From Echinostoma caproni (lineage: Eukaryota; Platyhelminthes; Trematoda; Plagiorchiida; Echinostomatidae), in the NCBI GenBank assembly GCA_900618425.1, contig UZAN01040690.1:1-11073 (forward strand): DNA of 11,073 nucleotides, read 5' to 3'. Below, in pieces: positions 1-9,245 of this stretch (the first letter of the stretch is position 1; each line of letters opens with the position of its first letter). Position numbers and translations under genes: made by a program. The notes under the pieces are model-generated. The model saw nothing but the letters and a program-made list of their open reading frames with translations. It did not search any database and was not told the origin of the DNA.

Positions 1-2535
1 CTGTTTGTGCGTTTCGCTTTACTATTCAGTAAACTATTTTATTTTGGGCTGGAAAAGCCACAGGTGTAGACTGCAAGTTGGAGTAGAGGTCAGTAACTAT
101 GAGTGACATCTGAATTGTTATACATGATACTTGGCTAAGCAAGATACGCAATCCTCCTTTTTGGTTTGCTTTACTGTCCGAATGATTGTGTATATGTCTG
201 TGCGACGTTTGATCTTCGTCTGCCATCAATGTCATTTCGAGCTGTAGTGCCATTTTACCTGGACTCGATTGTGAGGCAAAAACATGTGATTCCACGAATG
301 CTCGTTCGAACAACGTCTTGATTGTGGGCAAGAAAAGAGGCAATATCTTGTACCAACAGACTATGTTTCCGTGTTTTTGATCTCAGTATTTGAATTGGTT
401 GCCGGATACAAGTTGTGGTTGATGAGAGGTCTCTCTTTACTGATCACTAATTAATCACTATTATTTACATGATAAACAATACTGAGGTATATGTACGTAA
501 GTGTTTTTTCTGCGAACAGTCGTAACGGACCCTTCAACGGATCCCGTATCTCTAGTGCAACTAAGCACGTGCTGGAATAAACCAGAGAACTTGTGATTGC
601 AACAGACTAAGCACAATGCATTGGGAAGGGAACGAAGGAGTACTGCCGGTAAGAACGTCGATGACAAATGTCAACGTAATTCAGTATAGAAATCAGAAAC
701 ATGGGTTTGAACAATGCGTTTATAGTTATTTCACTCCATCTGTGCATGTGCATGCTGCAACCAAATTGAATTTCATAGTCAGTGAGAGACGTCAACGCGT
801 TGAGGAAAATGCCGATTTTGTGATATAAATGGTATCGTTCGTTGGTACTAGAATGGTGGTATCAACATACAGATAGACTGGAGAAATGTCCGAAATTATT
901 CTCATCTCTCCATACAGCCAACCACACTAAGTATTTGGTATTCTCTTTTATAACAGGTCTGACCATCTCAATCAAGCAAAGAAGCAACAATTACTTTTAC
1001 TCCATTTTGAACCATCTCCTGGATTCCCTCACCCGCTTTTTGATACATTCTGCCGGGTTCGATACTCAGCCCTTTTGTTCGACGAGTGACATATTGGTTT
1101 GCTCAATGAGTACGGTTTGCGTTAATGGTAGGTGTACACATTTTCTGACCGTCGATTGCACTTTGATAAATGCAGACATTTTCACACTCCGCCTAGCTAT
1201 TCACATTCTCCCTGATATAAGCAAACCAAAGCGAGGTGCCAAAAAGTACTCGTCCGACTCTGTTGGCATATTGCTGACTTTACCGCGCCCCGCCCTACTC
1301 CTCCCCAATCCTGCACAGATAAGGCATCGGAACGTTCATTGGTCCTGACAAATCTGCTGAATATCAGGTGCACTAAAGTACACTTTTTTCTCACCAATTC
1401 TGTGACCATGGGGGAATGGTCTGAATGAAAACTTTGTAACACGAGTAGTGTCGTGTGACGAAAACGCTCAAAGCATATTCTCCGCATGTGTTTCGTGTAG
1501 AATAGTTTGAATTCCCCGTCCGATCCGGACCACAACAACCTTGCGTTCCTCTCTTATCACTCCACCTCATACATAGGTGATGAAGAACAACGTGGGTGTT
1601 ATACCATCACCAGGATAAATGGCAAACACATCTGTCTACTAGCCTTGAATCACATTCACACTGATATTAGCTTAAGAAAATGTTTTACCAATAACATTTT
1701 AAAATATTTCAAGGGTTCTGATATCATAATCTCCAGTTTTTAAAATTTTATTGAAAGAAAATGTTTTAGTGTGTAGTAGAATAACAGGAAATTAAAAAGA
1801 ACAGCATCCATTCTATTTCGTATGTTAACGACAAGGTAAACTTCAAAAGTTTGTTTTCGATAACTTGAAGCAATTAATCCCCAGTTGCACCAGACTGAAC
1901 GATCTTGAATTGTTTGACACCTTTCTTTCAACATGCGTTCAGAGGCATTTATAGGGATGAAGATCTAGCCGACTACGGTATGCAACGAAAGCCATGATAC
2001 AAATTGAGTGACAGGTAACTTGATATGTTGTTGTCTTTGAACACAAAGGTTGATCTGGATTGTAGAACTGATTTCAACTATTCATGCAATATCTCTGAAC
2101 CAATTAAAGTCAATCACATAGATCTTTTTCTACACTTCGCTTAGTGAACCACATAACCACAATGTACCAAAACAAGGATCAACATCCTGCAGCGAATTTT
2201 GTATTAAAAAATACAATAACAAATGAAAAGTAACAATACTTTTGTGACATCAAATAACCTATTCCATATAGCACTTTGCTCAAATCAGATGATCCGAGTT
2301 CGGGATAATGAGAAATCCAAGGAACATTATGCAACACTGAGCATTGTTCACCTCTTACACGGTAAGTGAACGATCATCGCCAATGTCAGAGTGTAATTCA
2401 GGGATCCATCATTGGTCAAAATAGAGAAATGGCATGTGGTTCAAGGTTCTTGGAGCCGGAATAAGCAAACGTAATCGCTTGCAAAAATCTGGGCACCAGG
2501 ATTCACGCGGTTCTTGAGAAATGCTTCAATCACCG
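1..2535. other. No supported gene in this stretch
   Basis: I read both strands and found no recognisable protein domain, structural RNA or transposon motif. The longest open frame is 168 codons on the plus strand (842-1348). It overlaps an unrelated 113-codon frame on the minus strand (1197-1538), and neither has a motif I know, a signal peptide or repeats. Such lengths are expected by chance in several kilobases of moderate-GC DNA. Short imperfect inverted repeats occur (for example gaccat/atggtc at 1404-1421 and ttgtatt/aatacaa at 2199-2216), but nothing ties them to a function. The stretch may be intergenic, intronic or very old transposon sequence. Confidence 0.6.
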
Positions 2536-2606
2536 AATGTGGTGGCCCAGCGGTCAAGGTCACCAAATCTCAGGTCCCTTGGACGTGTTCCAGTCCCACC
2601 ACCACC
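2536..2606 (+). repeat. tRNA-like sequence, leucine-tRNA-like (SINE head or tRNA pseudogene)
   Basis: A polymerase III A-box-like motif, TGGCCCAGCGG, begins at 2543. A B-box-like motif, tGTTCCAGTCC, lies at 2586-2596. The start-to-start distance is 43 bases, against about 44 in an ordinary class I tRNA. Between them, ctCAGgt near 2570-2576 sits where an anticodon loop would be. Both the A-box region and this loop resemble eukaryotic tRNA-Leu(CAG), but the long variable arm of that tRNA is absent. GTGGTGG (2539-2545) is perfectly complementary to CCACCAC (2596-2602), although this is not in the exact acceptor register. The D and T stems pair poorly, so a working tRNA is unlikely. The best reading is the 5' part of a tRNA-derived SINE or a decayed tRNA copy. 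No 3' body or tail could be recognised. Confidence 0.5.
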
Positions 2607-3459
2607 GGACCTTACCCATTCAGTGTTGTATCGTGGTCCTTTAATAAGCCTACCTTAATTAGCTTACTCATATTGATAGAACTCAAAGTATAAAAGCGGA
2701 ATTCAACGATCGATGCCAAATCAACACAGTTGTTGCTTGAAAGTAAAAGTGCTTCAAAGTTTCGGCGACCGTAAACCTGGGTGTGAGTGTGCGGCGCGTA
2801 CATCAACCGTTACAAACTGCATCAAACTTGCAGTTCGAGAAGATGGAGACAATTTGACAGATAACAGACCTACATAATGATGATGGAGTTACGTGGCCTA
2901 AAAGTCACACCAAGTAGACGTCTGCATGGAACCATGTGATATCCAGGGGCCAAAAAGGTTTGACCTCGACGATCCCGATGGACTCGTTCACTGCTAGCAT
3001 GACCTGCGTATGAACAGATTAGACCAACATACGGTGGGGTTCTGTCACGCTATGGATTTATTATTTTGTTGGTGCATAGTCCTAATGGACGTCAAATCCA
3101 TGAACGAGTTTCTTCTCCGGTGATTTCCGGAAATCGATGAGAAACCATGATTCTCCAAAACTGTAATACTTCTTAAATAGAGAACACCTCATCAGAACGT
3201 GTTTGGTGCATCGTTGATTCACAGTCTGCATTTGAAACCCAGTTGAAACTGTCCAAATTATATTGACACAGAGGCTAATCCACACTGCTCACAAATTAGA
3301 AGTGTTATCTTTCATGGGTGCCGTAGTTTCGAAGTTCAAACGTTCCGGAACCTGAAAGAAGGTATATCCGAGCGTTGTGTTTTCATGCGAAATAATGAAA
3401 AGCAATCTATTCTGTGACCCTATGGGTATGTTCATTACTATTATTTGGAGTTATTAGAA
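2607..3459. other. No supported gene in this stretch
   Basis: Only short frames occur on either strand, none with a motif I recognise. The right part directly precedes the first residues I can match to the Penelope-like element. It may contain that element's 5' region or the flank into which it inserted, but the 5' boundary, terminal repeat and target duplication cannot be seen. If the first half contains the body of the tRNA-like element at 2536, I could not delimit it. Confidence 0.5.
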
Positions 3460-3479
3460 TTCTTTATCCCAACGAGATA

Positions 3480-4860
3480 CATTGTCCCTGGCAAAAGATA
3501 AACCCAATAGAGTCACGTGCGCAGTTCGAATTATTTTTCGACCAACTCAAGCAGTTAACTCCACGCTCGCAGGATTCGGTCAGTTGACTGAAGTCAAAGC
3601 TGTCTGATCTTGAACAACAATACCTAATAATGCCATCAAGACAACAGTCCGCTTTGATAAAACAGCACATTGAGGCCCTAAATGGTCTCAAATCAAATAC
3701 GGAGTTGACCGTACTTCCACCGGACAAAGGATCTGGTACCGTTGTTATGGATATGGCCGAATATGAGGAAAAATTGTGTTAACTACTAACTAACGAATCA
3801 AAGTTAGTGCCTGAAGTGAAAAGATCTCAGGATCCTCGCGAACTCAAAAGGAAGATATCACCAGAGATAAAGTTTTTACTGGAAGGAAATTTCATCAATG
3901 AAACCACCGCCAGAAAACTCAAATCAATCGGTACTCAAACACCACGAACGTATGGGTTACCAAAAGTGCACAAATCTGGTATACCACTTCGACCAATCAT
4001 GTCCATGCGAAATTCTCCAAAACACAATATGGCCAAGTGGCTCGTTAAAATACTGGATCCGGTAAGAAAATCCATTGCAAAGTACTCCTTGAGGGATAGA
4101 TTTAAACTTATAAAGGTTCTCGATGAGCTAAACATAAATGAGTGTCATTTGGCATCTTTCGTCGTTTCTTTGTTCACCAATGTGCTTGTTGTAGAAAGTA
4201 TAGAAATCATTTGTGACTACTTATTGGAGAAACAAATTCAGTTGGGATATGCTCTTTCTGTTCTGAAGCGCACAACGGATGTACACTTCAGTTTTTGAGG
4301 TCGGCGATTTAGACATGTCGATGGTTTGGCTATGGGCAGCCCGTCGGGTCCTATTCTAGCTGACGTATTCATGGCTAGTGTTGAGAACAAAGCCAGTAGG
4401 ACATTAAACGGCATTATATTCTATAGAAGATACGTCGACGACACGTTGATAATCACCCGAAGCGCCAGGGAGACTGGGGAGCTGTTAGTTTAATTGAACT
4501 CACTTCACAACGTTTTAAAATTCCCTATGGAAACAGAGAAAAACAACACACCCTCACTTCTGGATATTCTTATTTGTCGAAGACCAGACGGAACTACCTT
4601 GAGGTCCGTGCATAGAAAATCCACGTGGACCGGCCAGTATATGCACGTGGGGAGTTTTGCTCCCAGCCAAAACAAATGAGATTTCTTGCGTACCCTGTTT
4701 GATCGAGCTAGGAGGTTGTGAACTCCGGATAATGTGGAGAGTGAGCTAATTCCGCTCACGGAAAATCTAAAGCTCAGTGTTTACCCAGCGAGCTTTACCC
4801 AAAGGTACAGTTTACAAGCCGAACCCAAGACCTCGGGAATGGCAGCACCAAAATGCGACG
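3480..4860 (+). pseudogene. Penelope-like reverse transcriptase, inactive
   Basis: The reading frame, broken by stops, shows the expected order of Penelope RT blocks. These are a fingers segment LPPDKGSGTVVMDMAEYEEK at about 3690-3770, then TYGLPKVHKSGIPLRPIMS near 3948-4004, and SFVVSLFTNV at 4155-4184. They are followed by DGLAMGSPSGPILADVFM at about 4320-4373, the catalytic-site motif RYVDDTLII at 4428-4454, and a thumb region with SLLDILICRRPDG and HRKSTWTGQY. Family members normally have an Asp in the motif SFDVxSLFTN. Here one codon is missing and the Asp is gone (4158-4169), so the enzyme would be dead even without the stop codons. An upstream frameshift near 3490 is likely, because LSLAK-like residues sit in another frame. 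The assignment is very secure; subfamily is not. Confidence 0.9.
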
Positions 4861-4871
4861 TTCTCATTTAA

Positions 4872-5396
4872 CTGCCATTCAAGGGTGACGATATAGACCA
4901 ACTTGTACGATGTGGTTTGTGGCATCGGTAGCCAGCACATATTTTGCAGCAAATCCGGTCGTCCGCTTCACCACAACCCAGATTCCAAAGCCCTTGATGA
5001 AATCATCACTCCCTCTGTCCGCCAAATTACACGTTATCTATGAATTTCACTGTGGGTACGGAGCCACGTACGTGGGCAGAACAGAGAGGCAACTGTGCAC
5101 CATAGTGGCAGAACATAAACCAGCATAGGTCAAACGCGAACGGATCAGATTGAGCGCTACACGAACAACCAGCCCATCAAGCCAGCCGCACAGAACATCT
5201 GCATTATCAATTGCTAGGTAATCTGATACAGATTGGCCACCAAGCGGACCGCGGAACTTCTTTTCGGGTTGTTGACACAATCTCGAATGGACGGCTGCTG
5301 AGATTTGCAGAGGCCATAGTAATCAGGCACCGAAAGACCCTGCTTTGTCAAAAAGGAGGCCCGCATCAATCTGGCATTGCCCTGGTAACCACGTAG
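4872..5396 (+). pseudogene. Penelope-like GIY-YIG endonuclease domain, frameshifted
   Basis: This is the C-terminal endonuclease of the Penelope-like element, which in intact copies nicks target DNA for retrotransposition. The connecting segment LPFKGDDIDQLVRC is still in the RT frame at 4872-4913. Translation then moves to a second frame with TYFAANPVVRFTTTQIP and the core YEFHCGYGATYVGRTERQL at about 5038-5094, followed by VAEH. YVGRT with the following ERQL is the GIY-YIG signature region. Family copies usually have Arg three residues before the EH pair; here it is Ile (5101-5103). A stop at 5126 follows, and after a frame change near 5200-5220 the domain ends with GTSFRVVDTISNGRLLRFAE, including the conserved Glu, up to a stop at 5394-5396. 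It is clearly a relic, and the family is certain to me from the paired motifs and their position after the RT. Confidence 0.87.
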
Positions 5397-5570
5397 GCGA
5401 AAGAGTGAATTGATACCATGTTAGATTATCAACACCTCTGATATATAAATTGATTTGTATTCTGCAGTAAGTACTAGTTGAGATGCTGCGAAAAGATTCC
5501 GGAATTAAATCGTGCTCGCTTGCGGTGTTGTGTTCTTTGTTCAACTTTATTTCAGGAAATACTTGCTTCA
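5397..5570 (+). other. Possible 3' untranslated part of the Penelope-like element
   Basis: The bases after the last endonuclease residues contain no gene. In frame with a little remaining homology, about 5370-5400 could encode the last residues of the element's protein. The following AT-rich stretch would then be its 3' untranslated region. This is inferred from position only; no tail, terminal repeat or target duplication was found. Confidence 0.3.
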
Positions 5571-6121
5571 AGAGAAATCAGTTTGCTCAAGCGATAATCA
5601 AAACTGGTTTGGTTCCTACTTATAGTAATGAGCTGTCTGACCATCAGTTGCGGGGGTTGGGGTGGTTAACGATAACATGCGGAAAGATGCCGGGATAATA
5701 ATTATGGTGGAGCTTCGTTGTTGTCACATTTCTGTGTAAACCCCAATATCCAAAACCAAAATTGCTGATTCCAGAAACCATCCGTTTAACGATCTCTGAA
5801 ATGTTGTAATTCATAGGACTGCCACTTCGCCAAAAGCTTACTCTTGTATGTCCCAATGCAATTGTTCAATAATCACGTGATTCCACTTGAGCTTTCGGAA
5901 TAGGGCAACCATAACCCACAGGATGGACACTGCCTAGTTAAGTGAAGTAATCCAAATATGTGCGGATTACGGATCACGAATTGCGGTCGCCGCTGAAGCA
6001 CCGAATCGCGCTAGCAATCGTACTCCCGGATCTCCCTTCACCGAGACCTCGGAAAAAGTAGCTACTCATTCGTTGAAGAAAATCGATGGGATGGAATAAT
6101 GTGCGCAAACAAACATCATCG

Positions 6122-6154
6122 GTTAAGCAGGTCTTCTCCAATGACCTGCTTGAT
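6122..6154. repeat. Inverted repeat / hairpin, 9-bp perfect stem
   Basis: AAGCAGGTC (6125-6133) and GACCTGCTT (6143-6151) are exact reverse complements separated by a 9-base loop. Read as RNA from the plus strand, the stem extends three more pairs (two G-U wobbles and one A-U) to 6122-6154. The left arm sequence GTTAAGCAGGT recurs at 6710-6720, where it forms the loop of a weaker hairpin (ccagtt/aactgg, 6704-6728). No U tract follows, and there is no neighbouring gene to regulate. It may be the end of an unidentified small repeat or coincidence. Confidence 0.4.
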
Positions 6155-7340
6155 ATCATACAACTTCCGTTTTACCCGCAAGATTTCTGATTGGCCTGTG
6201 GTTCGTTGCCCAGATACTGCAACGCGTCGCACCGTGGTTGATGTTATTTGGTAGATGAAGATCACCACAATAAGGCAAGTTGTGAAAGTCTCGTCGGTTG
6301 CAAAATCCGCGGTGAATACCAAGCGTTGATTGAAAGTGGGTTCGCAACGTTATTGTGTCCACGGGTAGGTCCGTATGTGTTCAGACGCCAAGAATAGAAG
6401 GAATAACAGGTTATCGATCGATACTGAATCGGTGGTTGCCGTCACACTGATGTGGCACTGCAATCAATCTTAACTGTACAAAATATTGTTCGGGAGTATT
6501 TAGTCGAATTTTTCTGCCCCTGGAAAAAATTCTGTTTGCTTCACCAAACATGAAATCCGTAGAACAGTAAATGGCTTGAAAATCCCAAACCACAAAGTTA
6601 GCCATTCAAACCTATCTTTCGTTGACGCGTGTACTTATGGAGCATAATCCGCGTTCTTTGAATGAAAAACAAACAGTCCAAGTAGTGGGTTATATTACCG
6701 ATCCCAGTTGTTAAGCAGGTATAACTGGTATTGAGAGCTCCTGTCACACGTCTGTGAGTCTTTGCTTGATCTCCGGTTCCCCGGTTCTGGTTCTCCTCGG
6801 TGCTCACAATCTTAACCTTTTATCCAATGGTGCCATTAGCTCATTGTCATTTTTCGAAGACCAAGATACGTGTTTTTCTCGCGGCTTACATTTCCTGATT
6901 CTCAAATTAATTTGCATACCGCCCGAACTTAATTTTGTGAGTATCACATGATCCAAAAAGGACTACAGAATGCAAGTACCTTCGTCTTACGTACACGATA
7001 TGTCTCATAGTTTCCGTTCATACAACCCAAGACTACATCTTGTAAGAGTAAAGGTTGGTTGGCTAAATCGTATTCCGAGCAAACGGTATGATGCTGCAGG
7101 ATCATAGTCTATTCGAGCAGGTGAGAGTGTGAACTTGGCTAACAGGGCGTGCAAAGCTTTGACGTTGATAACGGTCCAGATGAGGAAGCAACTGATCAGC
7201 ATTTTGGTCGTAAAAGTGCAGAATGCCAGCGGTATGTGGAATAGTAAACTCACACTCCAGAAATTCACGCTCGATACCCCTACTTTGCATCATTCCTCCT
7301 CCTATGAAGCAAATGAAGACTGGAGTGATCATTTTATCAT

Positions 7341-7363
7341 AACAACAGCAACAACAAAATAAA
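7341..7363 (+). repeat. Short CAA-rich low-complexity tract
   Basis: The sequence reads as imperfect AAC/CAA triplets that run into A-rich sequence. It could be a degenerate microsatellite or the 3' tail of an old SINE or LINE fragment. No recognisable element precedes it. Confidence 0.4.
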
Positions 7364-8874
7364 ATCCAAAAACGTTACTTAGTCCTTCAGCTGTTCTGAT
7401 CCGTGTGCCTAATTTTTGGGTAATTTTCTGCACCTCAGTTATTTTGCTGGTTTATCGTGCGACCATGAAACTGAATTGCAAATCATGCTAAACCGCGTTT
7501 TTACCTTAATCGACGCCACTCCTTGAAAAAAGGTTCAGCCGATAAAATATACAACACGTGACTCAGTAAAACGGGTACGATCTCGTTATCACTGCCCCAG
7601 CCGAATTACCGCTGGCTGTAAATCACCCAGGTAAAGTACATTGGAAAAGGCNGAAAAGGCGTGTTGGTGACAGCGCCTGCAAACCTTGAGTTGAAGGCTG
7701 AGCTACTGAATGGGAGCGTCCGCATATTCTTGATTGTGTGATCACGTATCATCAACTTAGGCGAAACAAGGAGGTAATTTCAGATGTCGAAGTGACAAAG
7801 GGAACTGCAACACAAGCTACAAGCAGCTCATCACCGCCACCATTATGGATTACGCCTGGTTCGTGTACGAACTTTTCACTGGACCTTGTTCATGCGTGTT
7901 TTCTTGTTCTGTAGGTGGTTTGGATACCAAACTTCGCTCTTCTTTGCGTGGCTGTCTCCGACCTGTGTTCTGAGTGCGTCTGTGACTGCTCACGGCTCGA
8001 AAATTCAAACATTTCAGCTTTAGGGCATCTTGTTTTGGTGATTTTGGTCCAAACGGATCACCACAAGCGCTTTCAACCTCCAATAGCATAATGCAGATTA
8101 GATGGCAGCGCAGGCATCATTCTGAAAGCAAACTAATATATGTTAATCAGTCTTCATAAGACTGCAAAATGCAGATCACTGCCCAAATGATGAACAAAGT
8201 GGTTGAATCCTGTGATGTTGAAAAGCCCTTTGACTGGTCACACCTGTAGGTTTTGATAGTAAACAACATTATCTGAATAAACCATCATTACACATGTAAA
8301 GAAAACAGCGGACAAGCTCGTTTGCGGTGATTCTTCTACGGGCTAATACATCCCAATTTATATCAAGCTGTTTAGTAGGGAAGAGAAATTATGACAAGTT
8401 GAAAAATAAGTAATCAACATTCTATGACCATGATCACATGTTGCTCACACTTTGGTCCTCATACATGCGCACGGGTTCANCATCAGAGTTAGGTGGTGGG
8501 ATGGCTGTGTCGTGTGTGATGTTGTCCGAGGAAGACCGAGTGTTCTTACGAGTTGTTTTTGCGAGCACAGAGGGAGATTACGTAGGTGATTTCCAATTGC
8601 TTCTGTTGTGGCCAAGATGCGACTCCTAATGCTCTTAGATCGTCAGTTGCGAACTAACTAGAGGGATCTGGGCCTTGGTCACATCAACCACGTGTGAAAC
8701 GACTGAGCTGTTGATGGTCTTAATTACTCCACTATTAGTCCACAACTCAACTATTCACTCCGTGGTGCTCACGGACTCGTCCAAATGAACGTCTGCCCGT
8801 GCGGGCAATATACCTTGTCCTACAGAAGCAGGTAAACTGGATATCATAGTAGTCGCCAGAGACTTCAATGCTCA

Positions 8875-8879
8875 AGTGG
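8875..8879 (+). repeat. Left target-site duplication of the solo LTR (AGTGG)
   Basis: These five bases directly precede the LTR start and match the five after its end (9241-9245, AATGG) in four of five positions. The difference is a single G/A transition. They belong to the endonuclease codons for Gln-Val-Gly. Confidence 0.65.
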
Positions 8880-9240
8880 TGTTGTATTCTATATGAGTAA
8901 ATAAATGCCCAAGCAGTGAATTAAGTAGTTATTCTGTTTCTAGTATGTAAATGCAAACGTAGCTGGTCCGTAGGCTGTTGAGCAAGCAGTGCGTCAACAC
9001 ACAGCCAGGCAGGCCGGCACCCACTCGTGCAAGTGTTCTCAAAAGGAGTACGTCGTCACGCTGGGCAGTCGACGAACCAACCAATGAGGAGAGATCAATA
9101 CTGACCTCTGATTTGCTGAGGCGGATAGAGCTTGTAACAGAGTAAGTCCGCGTGACGTGCGTACTTACGTGTGGTGGCTGGTCGCAACGGTCAATCACGT
9201 GATGTGCGGTAAACGTTTCACCCGACTGCAGGCCACAACA
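8880..9240. mobile_element. Solo LTR of an LTR retrotransposon, 361 bp
   Basis: The insert starts TGTTGT and ends ACAACA, a perfect 6-bp terminal inverted repeat with the TG...CA ends typical of retroviral-type LTRs. It sits inside the LINE endonuclease, between the codons for DFNAQV and the following LDESER. It is flanked by AGTGG and AATGG, a 5-bp duplication with one mismatch. A 5-bp duplication is the common size for Gypsy and BEL/Pao elements. No gag, pol or second LTR is present, so recombination between two LTRs of a full element is the simplest origin. Inside are CCAAT near 9081, TCACGTGA at 9195-9202 and AATAAA near 8901. The signals do not settle the orientation. A 123-codon minus-strand frame (8929-9300) runs out of the LTR into the LINE and is therefore a chance frame. 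Confidence 0.78.
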
Positions 9241-9245
9241 AATGG
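9241..9245 (+). repeat. Right target-site duplication of the solo LTR (AATGG)
   Basis: These five bases directly follow the terminal ACAACA of the LTR and pair with AGTGG at 8875-8879, with one mismatch. Counting only one copy, the LINE frame reads through to Gly and then a stop at 9248. Confidence 0.65.

Larger units (their letters stand above)
3460..5570 (+). mobile_element. Penelope-like retroelement, decayed copy
   Basis: This is a non-functional copy of a Penelope-like element. Such retroelements encode one protein with a telomerase-related reverse transcriptase followed by a GIY-YIG endonuclease. That order is seen here: the RT core spans about 3500-4800 and the endonuclease about 4990-5396. 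The RT lies in one plus-strand frame from about 3498 to 4928, interrupted by stops at 3585, 3780, 4296, 4491, 4677, 4719 and 4869. The endonuclease lies first in a second frame (about 4935-5218) and then back in the first (5211-5396), so at least two frameshifts are needed. The left limit is where alignable residues begin. The right limit is a guess that allows for a short 3' untranslated part. No flanking repeats were found. Confidence 0.85.
5571..8759. other. No supported gene in this stretch
   Basis: Short open frames exist on both strands (at most 87 codons before about 7850; one of 79 codons at 7850-8089, minus strand), but none has a motif I can name. Neighbouring frames overlap each other freely, as chance frames do. 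Apart from the hairpin at 6122-6154, the CAA-rich tract at 7341-7363 and two single ambiguous bases at 7652 and 8480, I see no organised structure. Old, unrecognisable transposon fragments are likely but cannot be shown by reading. Confidence 0.55.

Noticed and set aside
1050..1068. GGGTTCGATACTC as a polymerase III B box
   Set aside because: It has two mismatches to the B box, and no A-box-like sequence lies at the required distance upstream.
1265..1300. C-rich patch with CCCCGCCC as a GC-box promoter
   Set aside because: It is a single short match with no other core promoter signal and no downstream gene that I can support.
842..1348. Longest open frame in the window, 168 codons, plus strand
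   Set aside because: It has no recognisable domain or signal sequence, overlaps another frame on the opposite strand, and has a length within reach of chance. A search against fluke transcripts would decide; I cannot run it.
1404..1455. Two small inverted repeats (gaccat/atggtc and cacga/tcgtg)
   Set aside because: The stems are five to six base pairs with no context. Many such repeats are expected by chance.
3185..3230. CTGATGAG on the minus strand as a hammerhead ribozyme core, which some Penelope-like elements carry
   Set aside because: No GAAA follows at the right distance, and stems I to III cannot be formed.
4494..4679. Separate small gene of 61 codons
   Set aside because: It is the thumb part of the Penelope-like RT between two of its stop codons, not an independent gene.
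5644..5668. G-rich run near 5650 as a G-quadruplex
   Set aside because: It has only two long G tracts and a GG pair, too few for a stable three-layer quadruplex.
7850..8089. 79-codon minus-strand frame rich in Lys, Gln, Glu and Ser, considered as a gag-like or host exon
   Set aside because: There is no zinc knuckle or other motif, and no neighbouring pol or exon structure. Composition alone is not evidence.
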